A stretch of 64,000 bases of DNA from Sarocladium kiliense (taxonomy: Eukaryota; Ascomycota; Sordariomycetes; Hypocreales; Sarocladiaceae), in the NCBI GenBank assembly GCA_030734395.1, contig JAUZTG010000003.1, forward strand, positions 1,054,001 to 1,118,000, written 5' to 3'. The translations under genes and the position numbers were made by a program. Below are positions 54,701 to 63,828 of this stretch, piece by piece. Numbering within the stretch: position 1 is the stretch's first letter; every line of letters starts with the position of its first letter. The notes beneath the pieces were generated by a model that saw nothing but the letters and a program-made list of their open reading frames with translations, was not told the origin of the DNA and made no database searches.

Positions 54701-57279
54701 TGCAGCAATTCATCCCGACTTCGGGCCGCCTTCTCGACGTCAAGTTTCCTTCCGATGTTAGAGTCGACACTTGGGTTGGGAAAGGCACCGAGATGTCGTC
54801 CTCTTACGACCCCTTGATCGCTAAAGTTATTGCCAAAGGATCGACACGTGAAGATGCACTTGGAAACATGATCACTGCCCTGAAAGAGACCAAGATATAT
54901 GGTATTGAGACCAATCTGGAGTACCTTCTCCAGCTCGTTAGTGCACCTTGGTTCCAGACTGCCGACTACAATACCAACCTTCTCAACACCCTGCCGATCG
55001 TGTCAACTGCGTTCGAGGTCATCGAGGCTGGACCCTCAACCACTGTCCAAGACTATCCTGGACGGAAGGGCCTTTGGCACGCTGGAATTCCTCCCTCGGG
55101 TCCTATGGATAACTATTCTGCCCGTCTAGCGAACCGAGCCGTGGGAAACTTCCCCGAAGCTGCTGTTCTCGAGTGCAGTGTGCAAGGGCCGACCCTTAAG
55201 TTCCACACGGATTGCGTAGTTGCAGTGACTGGTGCAACATGCAGGGTCGCGCTCGACGACACGGACGCTGTCCAGAACGAACCCATAATCGTACGCCAAG
55301 GGCAAATGCTGAGTGTTGGAATCGCGACAGCAGGGTCTCGGATGTATATCGCTTTCCGTGGCGGTGTTGATGTGCCTTTAGTCATGGGAAGCCGTTCTAC
55401 ACTCGAGCTAGGAAAATTCGGTGGCTACAATGGCCGTAAGCTTCAGAAGGGCGATATCATCCGAATTGCCGACAGTACTGCTGCCACTGGCCTTTCAGGT
55501 CCAGTGGCCCCTGCGCCTATTCCCACCGAGCCCAATTCTGTCTGGACGATTGGAGCTGTCGCGGGACCACATGGCGCTCCCGACTACTTCACCGAGGCTG
55601 GCCTTACCACCTTGTTTGCAGCCGAATGGAAGGTCCACTACAACAGCAATAGACTGGGTGTCCGCTTGACGGGACCCAACCCTCAGTGGGCAAGGGCGAC
55701 TGGCGGGCAGGCAGGGCTGCATCCTTCCAATATTCATGACAGTCCATACTCGGTTGGCAGTGTGAGCTTCACAGGTGACGAGGCGGTTGTTCTTACTTGC
55801 GACGGGCCGAGTCTCGGTGGCTTCGTCGTCTGGTGTGTTGTCGTGGAGGCCGAGATGTGGAAGATGGGCCAACTACGCCCTGGAGATCGGGTTAAGTTCG
55901 AGCTTATAAGTCCAAACGCTGCCGTTGCCGCCAACGACCGGCTTCTACAGGGGATTGACAACGGAAGCGCGGCTGAGAGGAAGCAGGATGTAGTTCAGGA
56001 CGGCATTTTGTCCGGAATTCCCTCAGCTATCGTTGGGCAGTTCATCAGAGGATCGCAAAAGATCACCGTTCGTCAGGCTGGCGACCATGCGATGCTGCTC
56101 GTCTTTGGAGAGACCGATGGCTTTGATCTCCGTCAGAGTCTAGCCATCTTCGCCTTCATCGACGCACACAAGAGAAAGCCCATACCGGGGGTCGAGGAAC
56201 TTTCCCCAGGTGTGCGCACCCTGCACGTCATTTACAAGATGGGTCTTCTGCCGCAAGATGTTCTCGAATCGCTTCAACACCACGAATATGAGATGCCGTC
56301 AAGACTCCCGTCTCGCAAGATCCGGCTGCCATTTGCCTTTGACGATGAGACCTGCAAGAAGGCCGTGGAGCGGTACAAAGCTACGATTCGTTCCGAGGCC
56401 CCATGGCTGCCTAGCAACATCAAGTTTCTCCAAGAACTCAATGGTCTTGGGGAGGGCGACATCGGTACTCTGATGAATGAGGCTGAGTTCCTTGTTCTTG
56501 GTCTGGGTGACGTCTACATGGGCAGCCCCTGCGCGGTGCCACTGGATCCACGCCACAGACTGATGGGGACAAAGTACAACCCTTCCCGAAGTTTCACGCC
56601 TCGCAATGCGGTCGGCATTGGTGGTCAATACATGTGCATCTACGCCACGGAGAGCCCTGGTGGGTACCAGCTTGTCGGCAGAACAGCTGGGATCTGGGAT
56701 GAGCAAAAGCTAGAATACACCTACGGAGGCACAGTCTCGGAAGGCAAAGCAGGACTGCAAGCGAAGCCATGGAAGTTCCGAGCATTCGACCGAATCTCAT
56801 TTTATCCCGTGACTGAGGCAGAGCTGGAGGGTGCCACCGACGAGATGGTGCGTATCGAGGATAGCGAAACGCTTGACCTGGACGAGTATGAAGCTTGGTT
56901 GGAGAAAGAGCGCGAAAGCATCGAGACTATCACACAAGCGCGGCAGACGGCCTTCTCATCTGCGCCGTATCTTGAAGAGCTCCTACGGCCTGCCCCAGAA
57001 CGCCCCAACGAGGGCAACGGCCAGAGCCGAGTCGCTGTCGATGGAGAGGTCCTGCCACCTGGTGAGGCTATCAGAGCCATGGTTCCGGGACGATGCTTTA
57101 GGGTTGCCGTGAAAGAAGGCGATGAAGTCAAGGTTGGCGATGCATTGGCCTGGGTGGAAAGTAACAAGATGGAGCTGAAGATTGCGAGCCAGGTCGAGGG
57201 CCGGGTTGCGCTTGTCAGAAGAGCCGCGGGTGACTTGGTGGATGCCAACGAGGTTATGTTTGTGATCGCAACGGAATAG
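51784..57279 (+). CDS. DUR1,2: Urea amidolyase DUR1,2 (allophanate hydrolase - urea carboxylase fusion)
   Basis: A single exon of 1831 aa. The enzyme carboxylates urea to allophanate (ATP, biotin) and hydrolyses allophanate to ammonia and carbon dioxide; it is cytosolic. Seen in order: an amidase-signature allophanate hydrolase (about 1-620) with the catalytic Lys in FAVKDNIDAAGF and Ser in KVSGGSSSGSAVVVA; biotin carboxylase from about 625 (KKVLIANRGEIAVRII, the ATP loop GGGGIGITK, FLEVNTRLQVEHPVTE); carboxyltransferase subdomains of the KipI/KipA type (PGRKGLWHAGIPPSGPMDNY, VYMGSPCAVPLDPRHRL); and the C-terminal biotinyl domain with the acceptor Lys in ESNKMELKI (K1795). The full fusion matches yeast Dur1,2 in length and order. 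GATAAG sites lie upstream, so nitrogen repression control is likely. Confidence 0.97.
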   Translation: MNIKVSASPDTPVTIQDWIKCQECCDGLDRIKAAVEAERASKTVAWISLASPEQLDAQWEQLQVRINEGASLPLRGVPFAVKDNIDAAGFSTTAACPAFAGPPATEDAPVVANLKNAGAILIGKTNLDQFATGLVGTRSPYGAVPNSHDPSKVSGGSSSGSAVVVARGVVAFSLGTDTAGSGRVPAGLNNIVGLKPSRGALSARGVVPACRTLDCVSIFAMTTQDADTVLKVAESYDAKDAYSRRRCQETKNTLDATPAVAICSEPPWFGQTEQEVAYNASLDKAQSMGWKLTKTDFTPLFALAHLLYEGPWVAERYEAVRQFVESVPADDMDPTVRGIIMKANNFNAADAFAGVYKRQELTRAIEETFGSYDMLLVPTAPTFPSIADLEREPVLENSRLGTYTNFVNFLDWTALSIPAGYRSDGLPFGVTLIARTWQEPLLLKMANQWLAGTTRTLGATGVSVTDAPLVSEPEEPTEDERISIVVVGAHLSGLPLNKDLVSRGAVFEAASTTSPNYRLYALHSTGPVRKPGLRRVSAGETGTSIQVESWLLPTSQLASFISTIPHPLGLGSVELADGSWKLGFICEPIGLEKATDVSEFGGWRAYIKHITAEASKVNGIAKASGIKKVLIANRGEIAVRIISTLREMGIASVAIHSGQDSTAPHVRLADEAFPLTGHSVSETYLNSTQILEVACLAGADAVIPGYGFLSENADFAEAVEKAGMTWIGPTPEQMRDLGLKHTSRDIAASAGVPVVPGSEKLLKSLDEAIQAAEQIGFPLMLKSTAGGGGIGITKCADLGALQEAWDSTQRLAKANFGNDGVFLEKFISEARHVEVQIIGDGTGKVITVGERDCSLQRRHQKLVEESPAPGLSDEIRHKMASAAASLAAAVKYRNVGTVEFIYDKQSDNFYFLEVNTRLQVEHPVTESVSGLDLVKCMVDVANGACEELFKDGSSAAPVAGASIEVRLYAESPLQQFIPTSGRLLDVKFPSDVRVDTWVGKGTEMSSSYDPLIAKVIAKGSTREDALGNMITALKETKIYGIETNLEYLLQLVSAPWFQTADYNTNLLNTLPIVSTAFEVIEAGPSTTVQDYPGRKGLWHAGIPPSGPMDNYSARLANRAVGNFPEAAVLECSVQGPTLKFHTDCVVAVTGATCRVALDDTDAVQNEPIIVRQGQMLSVGIATAGSRMYIAFRGGVDVPLVMGSRSTLELGKFGGYNGRKLQKGDIIRIADSTAATGLSGPVAPAPIPTEPNSVWTIGAVAGPHGAPDYFTEAGLTTLFAAEWKVHYNSNRLGVRLTGPNPQWARATGGQAGLHPSNIHDSPYSVGSVSFTGDEAVVLTCDGPSLGGFVVWCVVVEAEMWKMGQLRPGDRVKFELISPNAAVAANDRLLQGIDNGSAAERKQDVVQDGILSGIPSAIVGQFIRGSQKITVRQAGDHAMLLVFGETDGFDLRQSLAIFAFIDAHKRKPIPGVEELSPGVRTLHVIYKMGLLPQDVLESLQHHEYEMPSRLPSRKIRLPFAFDDETCKKAVERYKATIRSEAPWLPSNIKFLQELNGLGEGDIGTLMNEAEFLVLGLGDVYMGSPCAVPLDPRHRLMGTKYNPSRSFTPRNAVGIGGQYMCIYATESPGGYQLVGRTAGIWDEQKLEYTYGGTVSEGKAGLQAKPWKFRAFDRISFYPVTEAELEGATDEMVRIEDSETLDLDEYEAWLEKERESIETITQARQTAFSSAPYLEELLRPAPERPNEGNGQSRVAVDGEVLPPGEAIRAMVPGRCFRVAVKEGDEVKVGDALAWVESNKMELKIASQVEGRVALVRRAAGDLVDANEVMFVIATE

Positions 57280-57454
57280 TGCATTGTAATGACCTTATGT
57301 TAGCGTTACTGAATTCATCATACTTGAGCAACTGCTATCCGAGTCCATTGTGTCATTGAACTGTAAGCAATGAAGCAACAGATCAGTGGCCTGACGAAAC
57401 GATGCTATCTCGAAATCCCTCTATCTGCTCGTGGCTGTCATTCTCGAGCACTGT

Positions 57455-58374
57455 TCACTGCTCGACTTCCGCGCTACTATCTTCGCTGTTGATGGCTGGT
57501 AAGCAGAATCTGGTGAATTCCGAAAGTGCATGTCCCAAACCTCCAGTGGTGAAATCCTTTGGAAACGCCACAAGTCCTCTGATCAGTCTGACCCAGCACA
57601 TGGTGAACTTGAGGTCCAGCTTCGCTTCCACCTCGGCAATCTTCTTGTCCACCTCAGCAGCCTTGGGGCCGTTCTGGTTCTGGAGGTTCTGGGCCATACC
57701 GCGCATACTCGCCTCCAGCTTCTGCATTCTGGCAACACTGTCGTCGATCTTCTTCTCTCTGGCCGCGATTTCTGCCTTGTGCTTGATGGCCATGTTGTCT
57801 ACCAGCAGCCTGGCTGCTGCAAAGACCTTGGCAGCCTCCTCTTTCATGGCTCCAGCATTCTTCATCTTCTCGTTGGCCACTACCTCCATCTTCGTAGCTT
57901 GTTCCATCATTTCCTCAGACTCCCTGGCTTCCATCGACATTCGGGCGAGCGTGTCGGCGAAGGACTTGCTCTGTTCTATCGGTTTACGCTTGGAACGAGC
58001 GTTTGTTGCAGACCGGGCTTGGGGTCCAACCTGAGACTTTGGCGTTTTCTTAGCCGGGGATATGTTGGTGGCCTTTCCCATCTTTTCAGGATGATTTCCA
58101 GACGTCGACATTTCTTCTGTCGAAGGCGCGGGTGACGGTAATGTAGGTCGGTCCCCTGTTGCTGCAGGCTGATCCAGCTTCGGCCGCTTTCTTTCCTGAG
58201 CATCTGAACCCCCTAGCGTCGAGTCGCTTGGGTGTTTCGAGCCCGTCTCAGTAGCAGCGACGGCGCCTGTGAAGCTATCAGCAACGGGTCGATTTTCGCT
58301 TGGTCAACAGCAGCAATACGAGGGAGCTTACCATCGTCCGCGGGCCTTTCCGCAGGGCCGTGACTTTCAACCAT
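57455..58374 (-). CDS. Hypothetical coiled-coil protein
   Basis: Exons on the minus strand are 58374-58332 and 58266-57455 (284 aa; 855 nt, phases agree; 65-bp intron). I do not recognise the family. Seen: a basic, Ser/Pro-rich N-terminus with nuclear-localisation-like KRPKL and SKRKP; a long helical region (about residues 120-230) with heptad-like spacing, for example EEAAKVFAAARLLVDNM and REKKIDDSVARMQKLEAS; then a more hydrophobic segment (FTMCWVRLIRGLVAFP). It lies 180 bp from the DUR1,2 stop in convergent orientation, and next to a second coiled-coil gene on the same strand with a similar layout (coiled coil followed by a Leu/Trp-rich tail). The two may be diverged tandem paralogues. Confidence 0.6.
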
Positions 58375-58809
58375 CTTCTCGTTTTCAACGTATGGAGGCC
58401 CTAGACCGGTAGTGTATGCGGCTCCTGTTCGCGATCTCCGAGTTCAAGTCACGTAGGATATGGAGCAGTGGTGTTGACGAAAGAGAGGAGTTGATCATGG
58501 GAGCAAGCCAATCATCGATGCCTCTAACAGATTAAATAAAGGCTTGGGCGATAAGATAGGTACCATAAGAGCACCGAAAAGCATGGCGATACTGCACAAG
58601 TGTAGTTACCAGTGTCGTGGGAATAGCTCTTGCGTCTCTAAACTTCCATGCCTTGCGCACCAGACCGTGCGCATGTTGAAGCTCAAATTCCCCTCTCACT
58701 GATTCTGCAAAGTATAAATGGGTGAAAGGATTCTGAAAGTCTGTTGATATCCCACTCCCTGCTCAGACCACTGTTGCGCACTAACATCGTACCTTCAATT
58801 CACATCACA
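58375..58809. other. Intergenic, promoter of the coiled-coil gene
   Basis: No gene seen. The minus-strand frame upstream of ATG 58374 is open for about 20 codons but has no further start codon. Confidence 0.5.
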
Positions 58810-59752
58810 TCAGGGAAACCTTGCCTCGCCAGGATGCGGATGGCTGGCTTCCCACCCTATTGTCTCTTTGATCTTCCCCATCGCCTGCTCAATTCCCTCA
58901 CAAACTGCAGTATTCCAGAGCCTCAAGAAGCCCACCATCAGCTTGTTGTGATCTCGCCTTACGGCCCGAATCTCTCCTTTCAACTCCTCACGTAGCTTCG
59001 ACTCACGCTCTTCGAACCACTTGTCGATGGCCTGGTTGTTGTTCTCAAGCCATTGGCCAAGGGACCTCTCTCACTCTTCAATGTCCTTTGACACCTCATG
59101 GATTGATTTCTCCAACTCCTTGTTCGCCGTGAGACCCTCGTCCACCTTCTTCTTCATTAAGGTCACGTCTGCCAACATAGCCTCTGTCCGGCGATTCAGG
59201 TTCCGCGCCTCGTCCCTCAGCAACCTCGCTTCATCGCTCTGTATGGTCCCCGCTTGACTAGTATCTGAATCCGATGTTGACTGTGCCATTATATGCCTAG
59301 CGTGTGACCGAGTCTCTGGCCGCGTCTTGGGTGCCCGATTCGTTACGTGTTCGCGTCTGGAGGGATTGGAGGCACCCCTCAACAACACGTTTCGAATGCC
59401 AGACGCTTCGCAGTCGGACTCTGGGATGGAAGAGTTATCACTGTCGCTGTGACTGTCGTCCTGACTATCTTCGCTACTGCTTGTGGGTACATCCGTAGAC
59501 GACGGAACTGCTTGTTCGGGTATTAGTATTGAACTGAAGTATCGACCATTGGATGTAGCACCTATTCTCGTATTCCCCGACTCTATAGAGGACATTATGA
59601 CACTAGTGTCTGAAGCAGAGCTTGAATGTTGCCGCGTTCCATGTGGCAACATGTTCTGTTCACGCTTCACTCGTTTGGCTTCTGGCTCCTTCATCAATGC
59701 AGAGGTCTCGCTTGCCTGCGCACAGCGTTTCTGCTTTTGCCGGAGCTCGGGC
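58810..59752 (-). pseudogene. Coiled-coil reading frame interrupted by an in-frame TGA
   Basis: From 59752 the minus strand is open in one frame (KEPEAKRVKREQN, then a Ser/Asp-rich region, then a coiled coil with DEARLLRDEARNLNRRTEAM) to a TGA at 59073-59071. The same frame then continues for 87 codons with clear coiled-coil character (WLENNNQAIDKWFEERE, then KLREELKGEIRAVRRD) and a tail with FLRLWNTAVCEG, to a TGA at 58812-58810. The continuation of helical character beyond the stop suggests a nonsense mutation, an unseen intron, or readthrough. The context after TGA is GAG, not the CTA favoured for readthrough. It may be the 3' half of the upstream gene, but the splice phase does not match. 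No family recognised. Confidence 0.5.
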
Positions 59753-59811
59753 CTATTTTGGAGTGGTCAGAAGCGACGATTAAGTCTTTTAAAGCCCTCC
59801 CAGGAGATTGA

Positions 59812-60537
59812 CTAACCTTCCGCGGCCTCGGTACCAGGCGGGGGAGGCGTCCAGCCGGTGATGAGGTTTGTGCAGTGTTCACTCGGCCGAGGCATCCAAG
59901 GCACAACACGGAATCGTTTTGTGTACTCTTGACCCAGCGGGATCGAATAGACGATATCCACGCGGTAGGTACTGCGAAGAATGACATACGAGGCAATAGA
60001 AACGTCTGACGGATCTCTGCTTTTTACGAGCGGATGATTGTCGATGGACGGCTTCAGGGAGCTGCCGATCGCAGCTCGTCTCAGCTCGTTGTGGAATTTT
60101 TCGAGCTCGCCCTGCGGGATTCTGTGCCTATCCACCCTCCACCAGATCCTGAAGGTGCTTGCCACTTGTTTGTTGATCTCGTTTGCATGGGAGTGCAGAG
60201 CTTTCATCACTTGAAAAGCCGAGGGACATTGGGCGGGAACCATGGAGGTCGATCGCGCAGGATTTCGAATGACTCCTCTGTTCGGCGCTGTTTGCGTTTC
60301 TTGTGCCGGTCCATATTGAGGAGATGCTGAAACTCGAGACTGCTTTTGGCAGCAATGGTCGAACTCGTGTACAATAGCGCTTTTGTGTGGCTCTGGCCAC
60401 TCTGAGCAACCGATATGCGCAAATGCACGAGTGAGTGGATGGAGAGGATCCGCGACGTTGAGATGTGAAAGCTTGTGCGAAGCTCGCCGAGAAAGGAGAG
60501 CGGATGGAGTAAGATGGAAAGTAAAATTCTGAGGCAA
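59812..60537 (-). CDS. Hypothetical protein (possible 5' part of the broken coiled-coil gene)
   Basis: An open frame of 241 codons from ATG 60537 to TAG at 59812. Not recognised. Seen: a helical N-terminus (LSRRASHKLSHLNVADPLHP); a central globular-looking segment (FRIWWRVDRHRIPQGELEKF, then ASYVILRSTYRVDIVYSIPL); and a Pro-rich end (GWTPPPPGTEAAEG). A good donor (G|GTTAGT at 59817/59816) just before the stop and an AATAG acceptor ending at 59753 suggest an intron of 64 bp. Splicing there gives only 20 more codons in that frame; the coiled-coil frame downstream needs a different phase. So either the gene ends here, or a 1-nt frame change has separated it from its 3' part. Confidence 0.5.
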   Translation of the reverse strand: MPQNFTFHLTPSALLSRRASHKLSHLNVADPLHPLTRAFAHIGCSEWPEPHKSAIVHEFDHCCQKQSRVSASPQYGPAQETQTAPNRGVIRNPARSTSMVPAQCPSAFQVMKALHSHANEINKQVASTFRIWWRVDRHRIPQGELEKFHNELRRAAIGSSLKPSIDNHPLVKSRDPSDVSIASYVILRSTYRVDIVYSIPLGQEYTKRFRVVPWMPRPSEHCTNLITGWTPPPPGTEAAEG

Positions 60538-61263
60538 ATTTTGACAAAGATTGACCAGGCTTTGGTAGAATAGTAGATCGTTTGTAGGGTCGTTTGATGT
60601 GATGCTTCACTCGGACAGCTTCAGTCCCGCCAGCTGCAGGTGCACCTGTCGGCATCGCCCTGGCCAGATTCAATCAGAACAATTGATTCAGACTGAAAGA
60701 CAACTGAAGCGTCGGTTTTGCGATCAACATTTGCCCTGTTTCGTGTCAGAGATGCCAACATTGGACTCTGGCTGAACAGCCCGAGATATGCAGAGTGAGC
60801 GTTGACCCCAGATGGAAGTGTTGCAACATTGAGCGAGGTTCCCATTAACTACCTTATGAAACAAACCCGGACGACTGTTCTAAGGTCAACATTCCGACCA
60901 TTATCAGATGGATGGTGCTTCTCTGCCTGCCTAGCGTGGTGAAGGCTGTCATGATCCTCTGGGGCCCCGTACCGCATCTGGATGAAGGAACAGGTTGGAA
61001 GCTGACGAGTCGCTGGAAATTCCGACAATCGGACAATTGGCGTCCATCAAAAGCAGATATGATGCCCTGGTGTGCATAATAGCGATATGGGCGACATGTT
61101 TGCATGTATCTATGGTCGGTTATGAGTGAGCCTAATACCAAGACATCAGAGCCTCTCGTTCACCACCACCTCTCATTGTGTGCCTGGCCTCACTCACTCT
61201 TCACTCACCAAACTCAATCCCCAACACCCTCACCCTGCGCCAATTTCTGCGCACTCTCACAGC
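60538..61263. other. Divergent intergenic region
   Basis: No supported gene. Minus-strand frames 60621-60845 and 60854-61141 lack domains. A CT/CA-rich run before 61264 looks like the 5' leader of the regulator gene. Confidence 0.5.
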
Positions 61264-63282
61264 ATGTCGTCGACACCCAGTAGACCATGCGACACATGCC
61301 GTGTCCGGAAAACCCGCTGCGTCAAGGCCGACGACCAGAGCGTCTGCGTTTTGTGCGCATTCCACGGCAAGTCGTGCACCTTTTTCCGGGGTCCGCCAGC
61401 GCGCCGACCGAGGGCCGCGAGGCGTGCAGCGACAGCGAACAACAGCAACAACAACACCAATGCCGCCGCAACCCCGGGATCCCAGGCTGGTACGGCGACT
61501 CAATCGACGCCGGGAAATGCGCAGCAGCAGGATGCGGTGCGATTTGAGCGGCGGGGGAGCATGGGAAGCTTCTCACCAGAGATGGTGGCCAAGTCCATGA
61601 CCCTGACCGATGCCGGAGGTGGTGCGACGCAACAGCAGCAGCAGAACTCCGACGGCAACGCTCCAAGCCCGGACATGACCTTTTCGCCTGAGGATCCAAA
61701 TGATAATGCGGCATTGTCGCTGCTCACAGGGACCCTCGGCCTGGACTTGGACACCCATCCTGTGTATATCGGCCAGAGCAACTACCACGAGCCCGCGCTG
61801 CTGGATCTCTATCGCCATGGACTCGATGCATCGGCTCAAATACCGACGACACCAGGGGCCTCTTCGGGGCAAAATCAGGGCACCGAGGGGTCGGGAGGCC
61901 GGAGAGCTTCGATGAGGAGGACACGGCGAATGGATGAAAGGACCATGTTCCTTATCTGCCCAGACGACGAGACAGCATCAGAGGCCCAGCGCATCGCCGA
62001 CTGTGACGCCATTGAAGACAGCGTTCGACCTTTGGGAAAGAGTCTGATGGATCTATACTTCCGCATCGTCCATCCGAGCTTCCCAGTGCTGCACAAAGGT
62101 GTTTTCATCACCAAACACGCCATATCGCACCGAATGTTCTCTCCGCCACTACTAGCCGCCGTCTATCTGATCGCCCTCGACTATCGGCTATACGACTCCG
62201 CCATGGCAGGAGGCGTCGCCAAACCGGCGCATGCGAATGGCCAGGCTGCGTTGGAGGCACTGGCATCGAGAACTATGGCGGATGACCTCAAGCGGCCGAA
62301 ATTGAGTACGTTGCAGGCTGGACTGTTACTACTCCAACGTCACGACAGCGCATTACAACCTTCGAAATGGATCTTTATTGCCCAGCTCATTGCCGTCGCT
62401 CAGGAACTGGGCCTCCATCTCGACTGCACTTCATGGTCCATCCCGGAGTGGGAGAAAGGCCTTCGGCGGAGACTCGGCTGGGCGCTGTACATGCAAGACA
62501 GATGGGGCGCATTGACACAGGGACGGCCGTTGCTACTGCACGATGATGATTGGGACCTGCAACCATGTGCGCCGAGTGACTTCCCCGAAACCCAGGCGGA
62601 TGAGGATCCGGACGTCGATGGTTCAGTAGGTGTCGAGATTGGGAGAGAGATCTTCATGAGACAAGCGCAACTGGCTACGATTCTCTCGGACGTCATTGCG
62701 AATTTCTACACGAACGCGGCGACGAAGACAGGTGGGAGACTAGATCTGCTTGGCGCGGTCAATGCTGTCAACTTGGCTCGGCCGCTTGTGCTCAGGCTTC
62801 GGGATTGGCACATGTCATTGCCCATGGAGCTGGCCGTCGATAACATCCAGTTCCGGCGTCTTTCAGCCAATGCCTCGTTACATCTCTCTTTCGCCGCGGT
62901 ATCCATCGCCCTCGACCGCGCTCTTCTTCGAGTCCTTACCCCTTCATCGCCACCTGAGCTTACTTACGCCGTCCGCTCCACAGCCAAGTCACGCGTCACC
63001 TCAACAATTGGCTTCCTGAAGTCACTGCAGCCGGAGCACATGGGTGCGCTCTGGGGAGGAGCATCAGCGCATCAAGTTGTCAGCGTAGGTAGCTTGGCTG
63101 GTTTGTTATGGGCGACAACAGAGGATGCAGAGGAGATGAGATGGTGCGCGGAGAGGATGGATGAGTTGAGGTGGTGTTTAAGAGTAAGAGGGCAAGGAGC
63201 AGCGTTCATGAGGGAAGCATTGAGGTTGTTAGACAGCGACTGGGGGAGATTGGATTTCATCTCATCAAGAGGAGCAACGTGA
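61264..63282 (+). CDS. Zn2Cys6 transcription regulator, TamA/DAL81-like
   Basis: A single exon of 672 aa from ATG 61264; the open frame runs further upstream, but the zinc cluster begins at residue 9. Seen: a zinc binuclear cluster, C-x2-C-x6-C-x8-C-x2-C-x6-C, starting CDTCRVRKTRCVK and ending CVLCAFHGKSCTF, followed by a basic run (PPARRPRAARR); a Gln/Asn-rich disordered stretch; and the fungal-specific 'middle homology' domain (MDLYFRIVHPSFPVLHKGVF, AQELGLHLDCTSWSIPEWEK, ALYMQDRWGALTQGRPLLL). The short CVLC-x-FH-x6-CTF finger end and the DRWGALTQGRP segment recall TamA of Aspergillus and yeast Dal81, co-activators of urea, allantoin and GABA use. The gene lies 4 kb from DUR1,2. The TamA identity is a memory-based inference; the Zn2Cys6 class is certain. 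Confidence 0.8.
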   Translation: MSSTPSRPCDTCRVRKTRCVKADDQSVCVLCAFHGKSCTFFRGPPARRPRAARRAATANNSNNNTNAAATPGSQAGTATQSTPGNAQQQDAVRFERRGSMGSFSPEMVAKSMTLTDAGGGATQQQQQNSDGNAPSPDMTFSPEDPNDNAALSLLTGTLGLDLDTHPVYIGQSNYHEPALLDLYRHGLDASAQIPTTPGASSGQNQGTEGSGGRRASMRRTRRMDERTMFLICPDDETASEAQRIADCDAIEDSVRPLGKSLMDLYFRIVHPSFPVLHKGVFITKHAISHRMFSPPLLAAVYLIALDYRLYDSAMAGGVAKPAHANGQAALEALASRTMADDLKRPKLSTLQAGLLLLQRHDSALQPSKWIFIAQLIAVAQELGLHLDCTSWSIPEWEKGLRRRLGWALYMQDRWGALTQGRPLLLHDDDWDLQPCAPSDFPETQADEDPDVDGSVGVEIGREIFMRQAQLATILSDVIANFYTNAATKTGGRLDLLGAVNAVNLARPLVLRLRDWHMSLPMELAVDNIQFRRLSANASLHLSFAAVSIALDRALLRVLTPSSPPELTYAVRSTAKSRVTSTIGFLKSLQPEHMGALWGGASAHQVVSVGSLAGLLWATTEDAEEMRWCAERMDELRWCLRVRGQGAAFMREALRLLDSDWGRLDFISSRGAT

Positions 63283-63828
63283 AGGAAACCGGGGAAATGT
63301 ACGCCGAATGACTCTAGCGCTGGAATTACACAAAGTGAAGCGAGATACGACATGTACAATCCTTGCATTTGTTTCGGACTTCGGGGTTGTCAGTGCGTGT
63401 CTCCATCTTAGCGCAACGCCGGCCTTGATTTGTACAATTGAAGTCGCAATTCACGTACGTTCACCGGCAGACGATAACCTTTTGGTGTATTCTAGCGCGG
63501 AGCGTGACAGAAGCGTGAATCCAGGACAAACTGCCAGCGCCACCGCACCAGCACCACTGATATGGCTTGACGCCACTATGCATTCATTCGCGGAAGCGGC
63601 CTTCGCGTTACCCCAAATAGCGGCGGTCAAAGTCAAGCCTGCTTACGAGACTACGAGAGTTCAGTTATTAGCTTTCGGATCGAGTGAGGCGAGTGAAGCA
63701 AGTGAGGAGGCGATTGACAACTTAAAAAGCATCGTCTGACCCAGCTCGTGAGATACCAATTGACGTCTGCACACTCACACACTCATATCACGAACCCTCA
63801 ATCGAACCCACATTCTAATACATCCACC
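63283..63828. other. Intergenic after the regulator gene
   Basis: No gene supported. The frame at 63308-63739 has no domain. Repeated GAGTGAGGCGAGTGAAGCAA-like triplets occur near 63680-63710. The last 100 bp form the promoter/leader of the next gene. Confidence 0.45.

Noticed and set aside
60854..61141. 95-codon minus-strand frame upstream of the regulator
   Set aside because: No domain or plausible start context; lies in the divergent promoter.
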